DNA of 64,000 nucleotides. It comes from Fragum whitleyi (Eukaryota; Mollusca; Bivalvia; Cardiida; Cardiidae). Made by a program: the position numbers and the translations under genes. Below, piece by piece: positions 57,050 to 64,000 of this stretch. Location of the stretch: NCBI GenBank assembly GCA_948146395.1, contig OX411543.1:51440017-51504016 (forward strand). Reading direction: 5' to 3'. The notes below the pieces were generated by a model. The model saw nothing but the letters and a program-made list of their open reading frames with translations, did no database searches and was not told where the DNA came from. Every line of letters begins with the position of its first letter. Position 1 is the stretch's first letter.

Positions 57050-57800
57050 GCAGGTTGAAGTTTCATTCAAAATTGGTCCATAAGGAGGAGTTGGGTTCGC
57101 AAGAACTTTCAAATGAATGTCCCAATGATCCGGCTGAAACTCGCCAAATCGCACCAAATGCGCAGGGTCAGGTGACTACATTTAGTAACATCGTGAAATT
57201 AACATTCATCTCAATTAAAACCATTCTAAATCGCTCACTCATCGCTCATTCATTCATACCAAACACTCACTCAAATCTATCAAAACGCTCCGAAATTATG
57301 TGAAAACATTCCGAATTCGTTTAAGACGATCAACATTTGATTTAAATCGATAATATTATTCTTCGATTTTTTTGGCTAATGTTGATTTTTAAAGTGTGTG
57401 ATTGGTCCTTGAATACGCTAAAACAGACAAATATGCATATTTTGTTAAAGGGAGGTAATTAATATTGCTAATTTTATTCATCTCGAACAAAATTTGCAAT
57501 ATTGGATTACCTCCCTTGAATTTCACTAAAAACTCGCTCCTCACACTCATTCAATTTCATTCCACAATCACTCCATATCCATTTATCTCATCAATTTCAC
57601 GATGTTGTTAACTGTAAGAACATCTTGTGAAAGTTTCATTCAAATCGGTCCGTAAATGAAGAAGTTCATTAGGTTGTAACGGACGGGCGGACTTTCTGTC
57701 ATCATGAATGACGGGCGGATGTGAAACCAATACAACTCTACTTTCGGCAGCGTATAAAAACACTTCGAATTTGACCAAAATTTCATTCAAACCGATCAAA
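57050..57800. repeat. Dispersed bivalve-type repeat split by a Fam-A insertion
   Basis: AAGTTTCATTCAAAATTGGTCC at 57058 and GTGAAAGTTTCATTCAAATCGGTCC at 57628, then AACGGACGGGCGGACTTTC, show two related sub-units on either side of the Fam-A copy at 57177-57616. Confidence 0.6.
57177..57616 (-). mobile_element. Fam-A MITE, copy 23 (complete)
   Basis: TACATTTAGTAACATCGTGA to TTTCACGATGTTGTTAACTGTA. Central arms AATATTGCTAATTTTATTCA and GAACAAAATTTGCAATATT. Confidence 0.94.
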
Positions 57801-57872
57801 CATTTTTTTTTTCAATTTTATTGCCTTGCGTTGGTTTTAAATCTTGCGATTGGTTCCTTTAGACAAACAAAT

Positions 57873-58108
57873 TGAGCCTAAGCTTGAGATTTCAAACAAT
57901 CTCAAATATGCCCAAAGCAGACTCTGACCAGCCTGTGCATTCACACAGTCTGACCAGTCTTCACTTTGCGCTTAGCAGATAGATAAGGTCTCAAAGTATC
58001 TGTAGACAATCAGGTAGTTTTATATTTACAGTTTTTGGCTTTCTGGGCCTCTCAATTTTAACACGTCACGAACATTTCAAATTGTTGGAAATGTCACGCA
58101 TAGGCTCA
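57873..58108 (+). mobile_element. Fam-E MITE, copy 2
   Basis: Left end TGAGCCTAAGCTTGAGATTT (decayed) and right end TTGGAAATGTCACGCATAGG-CTCA, 236 bp. Confidence 0.87.
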
Positions 58109-58179
58109 TATGTAACTGCGTAGATTCCTTTGAATGGAGACAATAAAACATGTCGCTTTATAAGCAATAATAGATAACT

Positions 58180-58254
58180 TCTCGCTCCCCCACATTCTAA
58201 ATTTCGTTCCGAAATAATTCCAAGATCATCCACCTTGTCAAACTAAGAGAGTTG
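58180..58254 (-). mobile_element. Fam-A remnant, copy 24
   Basis: TTCTCGCTCCCCCACATTCTA through ATCATCCACCTTGTCAAAC. The right TIR is lost. Confidence 0.65.
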
Positions 58255-58283
58255 TTTCTTAAATATGATAAAGTCTTTAAATT

Positions 58284-58603
58284 GCAGTAAAACTTACATT
58301 AAGCGACCACTTAGGGGACCGACAAATGGCGGTTGTTGAAGAGAATGGTCGCTCAGTACACGGTATGTCTAATAATAACGGCAATAATTTTGATTGACCA
58401 TCTATGTAACTGCGGATTTTTCAAAAATCCAATGTTGTTAAAACAAATAGAATTCTAATGGATTTTAACAACACAGGATTCACGTAACATTAATTCTCAT
58501 ACCAATAATGTCTACTTTATGAAATATTTTGATTCAAAGAAGGGGCTTTTAAAAAAGGTCGCTAAATGAAAATGGCGTGGTCGCTCGAGCAAGATTGGCT
58601 GTA
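58284..58603. mobile_element. pogo/Tigger-like MITE (AGCGACCAC arms)
   Basis: Left end CAGTAAAACTTACATTAAGC-GACCACTTA; right end inverted, TACAGCCAATCTTGCTCGAG-CGACCACG. The interior has AAATCCAATGTTGTTAAAAC and a near-complement. 320 bp without a gene. Confidence 0.78.
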
Positions 58604-58669
58604 CTTTATTTTTTACAGAAAATACATTAATCGAAAATCAATCAATCTTGCCAACAATATATTGAACAG

Positions 58670-58995
58670 AGCTTTTTCTGCCATCTCTCAGGGGCCCTAT
58701 AAAGGCCCCATTCCCCATTGAAAAGGCCCGAAATTTTTTTCCCAATTGAGAGAAAAATTCACAATTTAGTGAAAAGGGATCAACCCAAAAACTTTTTTCT
58801 GTCATAATTGTAACTTGATAGTATGAAAATGAGCTTTGTTCACTTTGAAAATTTTTGGAAAAAGCTTTTTAAATGAAAATTTATGTATTATGAGAAAGAA
58901 ATAACCCAAACAGTCATACATAGTAAATCCCAATATTGCAATTTTGTCGATAGTTTTTTTCCCAAATGATTGCTCGGGGCCTTTTCCCAAAGAAC
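58670..58995. repeat. Repeat with AAAAGGCCC blocks at both ends
   Basis: GGGGCCCTATAAAGGCCCCA at the left and GCTCGGGGCCTTTTCCC at the right bracket about 300 bp with several short AAAAGG or CCTTTT blocks. It may be a MITE, but the termini are not clear. Confidence 0.45.
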
Positions 58996-59310
58996 TTAGA
59001 AAAAGCCTTGTTGAGCAATAATTAATAATGTCCGATTTTCCGTGTTTTCCGCAGAATCTACTCTATTTTCGAAGGAATCGTCTCAGCGATTACAACTCTT
59101 CTCTCATCTGTGAAATTTCCAACAGAATCATTTCATATATTGCTCTCGGATTTATTACATAAACGAAAATATACGACCGTGAAAAAGTATAGTCAGTACG
59201 AAGATTTCGCGGATGATTATTTGCAAAATTCGGCCATCTGAATAAAGAAAACGCTTTCTACCTTCACTACCATTATTCATTTTTGGACAACGAATTTAAA
59301 CTTTTCGTTT

Positions 59311-59475
59311 TTAAGGTAGTGGAACCTTAAAAGTTCAGCAACATTTCGGAACTCACGAACTTTCACAATGTTGACCGAGGTTTCCTAATGAAAATCATAA
59401 CGAAACCTCGGTTAGCACTGATAAAGTTCATAACATCCGAAACGTTGTGGAACTATTACGTGTCCACTACCTTAA
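59311..59475. mobile_element. Fam-C MITE, copy 6
   Basis: TTAA at both ends (59311-59314, 59472-59475). GGTAGTGGAACCTTAAAAG to TATTACGTGTCCACTACC. Well preserved. Confidence 0.93.
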
Positions 59476-60659
59476 AGATTGGAGATTTATTCTCCTTTTC
59501 TTTAAAATAGTCGCCAAAGGTTCATTTGAAAATTTTCTGGTAAGAAAGACCACTTTTAAATTTTGAGTCGAATTCCACAAGTCTGTAGCATGTATTGCTT
59601 CTGCAGACATTTGTTCGCGAAAAAAGTATGATTTGAAGTATTGATTGATCAATCGTTGGTAGAAAATGACATTTCAAGTTCGGTCTTCATTGTTGACAGA
59701 AACAAAATGTGTGCCCCCCACAACTCCAATTTTTTCGGAGCAGAGGTCTGATACATAAATATGTAGATTATAAGACCTTTTAATGTCTAAAATCGCTGTT
59801 TATACCACTTTTCAACAGTTTAAGTCTTTACTAATCAAAATATAAAGCCTATTGGGAAGATTTTAAGTCATAAATGAGTGACTTTCGCCAAATGACCTTG
59901 ACTTATGACCTTGAAATTGTCATACTTGTGGAGGTCTTGTCACATGAAAATTAGTCTCTGCGCCGCTTGGTGTAGTATGTGTCTCTATGACAACGCCTGT
60001 TGAACGCTTTAAGTGAATTAATAGGAGAAAAATGTTAACCATTACCTCATTAATGTACATTATTCATCATATGTTAATTCCACTGATTTCCACTGAACAG
60101 TCTTTAAGGCGTAAAGAAAGTCCACATACTTCTGGAACACCCCTCATATTTGCTTAAAACAGTCTTCAGCTATTTTCTGTTGACCTCAATATGATTCATT
60201 GCACTACAACTGATAAAGCCCCCTTCTTCTTTGTAAGTCTTAGGCATTCTAATTCTGAGTCTTTAAAACTATTGTAAGCCTCCTAAAATACACTCAAGAT
60301 TGTTATCATCAATAAATTTGGTAATTGAAGAATACAAATTTGACAACATTCAAATAAGCTATCTAGTCAGAACTTATTCACTTTTTTTTTCTTAAAATAA
60401 AGAAATAATAAATTGTCTGTATGGGTAATACGTATGCTTTCTTGTTCATTTTTATAGCTCAGCATCAAGAGTTTTAACTGTCAGTCTATCAATTTTCAGG
60501 CAGCTACAACTGTTTTGTACAGAGCCATGATTTGAAGATGTGAAGATAATTTTTTACCAACTTTCAGCAGATCCTTAATTATAAACACACTCAATGAATA
60601 TGCAGAGGCAAGTTTGTGTATAAGATCGATAAATCTTTGATTTTTATAACATCAAAGGC
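59476..60659. other. No gene seen
   Basis: CTTGACTTATGACCTTGAAAT at about 59898 belongs to the TGACCTTGA-type dispersed words. There is no supported gene or element end. Confidence 0.4.
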
Positions 60660-61080
60660 AATAGCATTCGGAACATCGGTCGGACTTTTCCGTAAACTGG
60701 AAAGTACCTCGGACGTAAGTGTAGTAATTTTGGGTCGTTTCTTGGGTAATTCGGCTTCTGGTGGTTCTTCGTTCATTAAATACGCTTGAAGAAAATCACA
60801 TTTTATTAATTCTTTCCAAACGTCCGTTGAGATCTTTTGGGCATATCATAATTTGATGACAAAACACATTGAAACACTGCGTTTTGTCATTATATTACAT
60901 TTTTGCCTCTTTAATTCTTACGTTGATTTTGTTTATTGCAACGTCATCCTTAGCGGGATCGTTGGTGTTTGTGACGTCAAATAAACCCACGCTCGAAATG
61001 AAGCGCTTTTATGGCTGCACCCGTATTATTCCCGAGGTCTATTCCGTAGAATTGCCGAGGGTTCCCCATTGAGGCAATAG
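60660..61080 (+). repeat. Fam-I repeat, copy 2
   Basis: It has the same blocks as 8300-8760 in the same orientation (TAATTCGGCTTCTGGTGGTT, GCATATCATAATTTGATGAC, GTATTATTCCCGAGGTCTAT). Its left edge CATTCGGAACATCGGTCGG resembles a Fam-D terminus, so the family may be a relative or a Fam-D end may be fused to it. Confidence 0.75.
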
Positions 61081-61082
61081 TT

Positions 61083-61175
61083 TACCTGGCTCGTCCATTC
61101 CCACATAATTACTGCAATCTACAAGTTTATTCTTCCTAGGTAAACCTTCTTTTTTGTTCCTCCTAATTTGAGAGG
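61083..61175 (-). pseudogene. Decayed duplicate of the terminal exon's coding end
   Basis: On the minus strand the segment reads SSQIRRNKKEGLPRKNK then LVDCSNYVGMDEP. This lines up with TQTRRNKQRGLSRMNK and TVDGSNYVGTDEP in the exon at 61931-62855. A TGA lies just upstream in frame, and the final residues diverge (GKLLP against YCKVTPLFDK, no matching stop). It is about 870 bp downstream of the original, with MITE sequence between them. I infer a local duplication followed by decay; an alternative last exon is possible but has no acceptor in frame. Confidence 0.72.
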
Positions 61176-61194
61176 ATCATCTCACCACCAAAAC

Positions 61195-61327
61195 AGTGAA
61201 ATTACAAAAAGACTGTACTCTGCTTTTGTTCATTTTACCCTATTTGACATTATCTGAGAGGAGCCAGATAAACGAATTACATCATAATATTGCATAGTAA
61301 TCATGTGAATATTGATTGTCCCACAAA
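61195..61327 (+). repeat. Fragment of the 4610-type repeat
   Basis: GACTGTACTCTGCTTTTGTTC through TTTACCCTATTTGACATTATC matches 4715-4760 with substitutions. It is broken by the Fam-G copy at 61328. Confidence 0.6.
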
Positions 61328-61740
61328 TATATAGAGGATAATGAATGATCGGTCATGGAATACCGAATTTATTTAAAAAAAAAGTCATCTATGAACAGAT
61401 AAAACAAGGCTTGGTCGAGCATTTATCTGCTTTAGATGACAAGTTTATTATAAGCACAAATTTTCATATTCTATTTATAATATGACCTGAATTTTTGCGA
61501 AAAACCGTCAAAATTCTTAAAATTCAACATTTCAACTTTCTGGTACTTATAACGGCGTTAAAAACTGACGTCACAATATATACATTATGACGTCATTTAG
61601 GCTGTTACAAAACAGCATTGCTATTTGCTCTGAGCTCATTTGCATAGTTATTCCACTAGAGTAATAATACCTGTGAAATATCAAAAAAATTCAACAGGGT
61701 AATTTCACTCCTGCGATGTAGGCCATATTATAAATTTAAG
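61328..61740 (+). repeat. Fam-G repeat, copy 2
   Basis: AGAGGATAATGAATGATCGG, the GTCATCTATGAACAGATAAA hairpin, ATTATGACGTCATTTAGGC and CTCTGAGCTCATTTGCATAG occur in the same order as 40680-41110. Confidence 0.82.
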
Positions 61741-61930
61741 TCATGCATATAATTTTTTTCCCATAATTTCACATTTCATCTCATCTTTCCTTTAAACGTT
61801 TAGAGTAACCATTTGCATTTTGTGTAAAATTGAAGAGTTCAACCACTTGTGAAAAAACAGCTTTTGTTGTCCACAAAATGAAAGATATGTGTATAAAATT
61901 ATGACACTAAAATGAGCGATTATCCTCTAC
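61741..61930. repeat. Terminal piece of the 4610/Fam-G type, ending at a stop codon
   Basis: AACAGCTTTTGTTGTCCACA and GAGCGATTATCCTCTA match the right end of the element at 4610-5050. The terminal CCTCTA stops immediately beside the stop codon (CTA = TAG) of the minus-strand terminal exon. Confidence 0.7.
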
Positions 61931-62855
61931 CTATTTATCAAACAAAGGGGTAACTTTACAATATGGCTCGTCTGTTCCCACATAATTACTACCATCTACA
62001 GTTTTATTCATCCTTGACAAACCCCTTTGTTTGTTCCTCCGTGTTTGGGTAGGTGTCATTGAATTATATGACCTTATATTCTGTTCTATCATGTCATCAT
62101 CAGAGACAAAGTTATCATTAGTCTGTCGCTTAAAATTTTGTTGAACTCTTTCATACACCGAGTTTTGCAAACTATGTTCTCTGAAGGTATGTCCTGTTTT
62201 TAGTCTTTGTTTCTGTTCATAGTGTTCCCCATCAAAATAGTCATCCATGTGATCTAAATCATAATTGTTGTTAAATCTGTTTGTTCTTCTGTTTGAATTT
62301 CTATAACCATTGACACCTTTAAATTTTGTCTTATTTAAACCAGATTCATTTAAATCATCAATTGGATAATTTTTCTGAAAATTATTGAATCTTTCAAAAT
62401 CAACATTTCTTTTTCTATACCCAAAATTTTGATAATTCCCTTCATATGACTTTTTTCTTTCCCAGTAGTTAGACTTTGCATACCTAGTTTGTTCATCCGA
62501 TTTAAGTTCAAAGTTTGATTCATTATCATCTTTTATGTCTGCAATATCCTCATCATCTTCACTTATTGATTCACTATTACTTTTTCCATTAGAAATATCT
62601 TGCAGCAACATCAAAACTGTTTCATCTTCAAAACCTATTGGTTTCACATGTCCAGCTACTTTCTGTTTCAATCTGATCCTATCTTCATCGTAAGATGTAA
62701 GAATTGTGCTGAAATAGGGTTTAACAACAGGCTTATTTTCCTCTGCTATTTGTTCTTGGGTTTGGAATGCAAACTTAGACGGAGGCACAGAAACCAAGGT
62801 GTTCCCTGCAGCGTGAGGTAATAAATGTAAAACTCTCTTACCCAAATCTGCCAAC
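61931..62855 (-). CDS. Terminal exon of an unrecognised acidic, Asn-rich protein
   Basis: The exon starts after a CCTATGTCTTTTCAG acceptor (62856-62858) with one base completing a codon, then reads LADLGKRVLHLLPHAAGNTL. It is open for 307 codons to TAG at 61931. The first 90 residues look folded (VSVPPSKFAF, KPYFSTILTSYDEDRIRLKQ, FEDETVLMLLQD). The remainder is low-complexity and probably disordered: an acidic run (SEDDEDIADIKDDNESN), then Asn/Tyr/Arg-rich sequence. It ends DEPYCKVTPLFDK. The first codon is TTG, so this is not a complete gene; earlier exons lie at or beyond the right edge. I do not recognise the family; a nuclear or RNA-related role is only a guess from composition. Its coding end is duplicated at 61083. 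Confidence 0.75.
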
Positions 62856-62990
62856 CTGAAAAGACATAGGCAAAACTAGGATTTAAAGATTTATACTCAC
62901 TCAGAAAGCGACCACCAAAGAATAAGCTGTAGTTACGATAATATGATCATTCATTACCAATGACTTTTGAAAGAGGATTTTATTTCATTT
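62856..62990. other. Intron upstream of the terminal exon
   Basis: Nothing beyond the acceptor tract is seen. Confidence 0.5.
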
Positions 62991-63300
62991 ATGCATCTGT
63001 GAATGACCCTGTATATGACCCTGTTTTTGTTAGTGAAAACAATTTAAAACAAGATGTGTTTGTGAAACACGAATGCTCCCATAACAGCATTTTTTTTAAA
63101 GTTTGTCCTTGACAGATGACCTTGACCTTGTCACATGACCTTGACTTTGGTGTACAGCTTTGTATGTCAAATTCTTTTGGAGAAAAGGTAAAAGTTAAGT
63201 TTGGTTAAGTTTTCGGACAGACGGACAGACAGACGGATGGACAGACAAACGGACATGAGTAAAACAATATGCCCCCGATCTCTCCATACGGGGGCATAAA
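62991..63300 (+). repeat. Dispersed repeat ending in an ATGCCCCCG hairpin
   Basis: AAACAAGATGTGTTTGTGAA, GACCTTGACCTTGTCACATG and a GGACAGACGGACAGACAGAC tract are followed by TATGCCCCCG and CGGGGGCATA with a short loop (63271-63298). This order is a common bivalve intergenic repeat in my experience; the mobilisation class is unclear. Confidence 0.75.
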
Positions 63301-63845
63301 AATCCTGGTTTATAAGGGAAAAACAAAGGGCATAGAAATAGATCAGACTGCTTGATTGGTGTAAGCAGACCTATCTCTATACCTCCTGCCGTCGCAGAAA
63401 TATACCAGGGTTCAGCCAGGGTTCAGCACTTAGGGGACTCTGGGAGTCCAAGACTCCTTATTTTCCAGTTGGGACTCCCCCATTTTGTAAATCAGGAGTC
63501 CAACTGACTCCTTTTGTCATAGAAGAATAATTCAACAACAACAAAAAGAAATACTTTCAACGCTTTAGCTCTTTTCTCATCAAGAGATGTTGCAGATAAC
63601 ATTTTAGAAGGAACATGTGGAAAAGAAGAAATTGCTTTAGGCAAGCAATTTCTTCTTTTTTCAATGTTTTTCTAAATATGAAAAGTTGGACTCCTTACTC
63701 CATGATTTCTAAAGGGTGGGAGTCCAGTGGACCCAAAAAAGTTAACATGGAAACATGCCCCAGTGAAATTTATACCAGAGTGTTAAGGGCTGACAGCGGA
63801 TAACAGAGAACACATCATTCACATGGGCCAAAGAGGCATCAGCCT
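63301..63845. repeat. GGGAGTCC/GGACTCC repeat with a Fam-B-like hairpin
   Basis: GGACTCTGGGAGTCCAAGAC, CAGTTGGGACTCCC, AGGAGTCCAACTGACTCC and GGGAGTCCAGTGGACCC form repeated inverted words from about 63420 to 63740. Inside, AAGAAGAAATTGCTTTAGGC and its complement (about 63625-63660) resemble the Fam-B central hairpin. The short plus frame from 63615 is not a gene. Confidence 0.55.
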
Positions 63846-63854
63846 AGGATTTGT

Positions 63855-64000
63855 TAGTTTGATTGGGTTTAACGCCGCTTTCAACAATTTCGCAGTAATA
63901 TCGCGGCGGTCGGAGCACCTAACAATGGATTCCTGGTATTTCTTTCACCTGTACTACCATTACACCCTTTCCTAGCCTCCGACTGCTATCTCACATAGGT
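63855..64000 (-). mobile_element. SINE 3' body, cut by the window edge
   Basis: On the minus strand: GGAGGCTAGGAAAGGGTGTA, GGTGAAAGAAATACCAGG, CGATATTACTGCGAAATTG and AAAGCGGCGTTAAACCCAA. The same body occurs in the SINE at 38625-38872. The tRNA-like head would lie beyond position 64000. Confidence 0.8.

Overview
The window looks like repeat-rich, AT-rich animal genomic DNA, most likely from a bivalve mollusc. This rests on split genes with GT/AG introns, a Penelope-like retroelement with a GIY-YIG domain, a CR1/L2-type LINE, tRNA-derived SINEs with bivalve-type 3' bodies, a tract ending in an ATGCCCCCG hairpin, and dozens of short inverted-repeat elements. Genus and species cannot be told from the sequence. 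Little of the 64 kb is host coding sequence, and most of the supplied open frames are microsatellites, shadows or repeat noise.

Host genes, all on the minus strand. (1) Two tandem paralogues of a membrane-anchored methyltransferase-like family resembling METTL24. Paralogue B runs from 48037 down to 28532. I recovered exons at 47756-48037, 43293-43390, 40560-40676, 40015-40089 and 28532-28885, with matching phases across the first four. One exon between 40015 and 28885 is expected but was not found. Paralogue A shows its first two coding exons (2886-3155 and 2142-2248); the rest would lie left of the window. (2) A 3' terminal exon of an unrecognised, acidic, low-complexity protein (61931-62855), with a decayed duplicate of its coding end at 61083-61175.

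Mobile elements by region. 1-13 kb: MITEs of several families, one tRNA-derived SINE, a GA microsatellite. 13.5-17.6 kb: two near-identical Penelope-like elements head to head around a 200-N assembly gap, each carrying a candidate hammerhead ribozyme. 20.4-21.8 kb: a 1.4-kb non-autonomous TIR element with TA flanks. 26.8-27.6 kb: a 165-bp tandem array. 31.3-36.4 kb: a long LINE (PHD-like finger, APE endonuclease, reverse transcriptase) cut by a 973-bp element with GGACAAAAGCCCC-array ends and an 8-bp target duplication. 36.9-64 kb: dense MITEs, SINEs, degenerate tandem arrays and local duplications.

The dominant theme is one TA-flanked MITE family (called Fam-A here; TIR CAGTTAACAACATCGTGAAA, about 430 bp, with a central hairpin) present about 25 times, some nested with or abutting other families. 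A local tandem duplication at the first coding exon of paralogue B gives reciprocal empty sites for two Fam-A copies, which dates those insertions relative to the duplication. Family labels Fam-A to Fam-I are mine.
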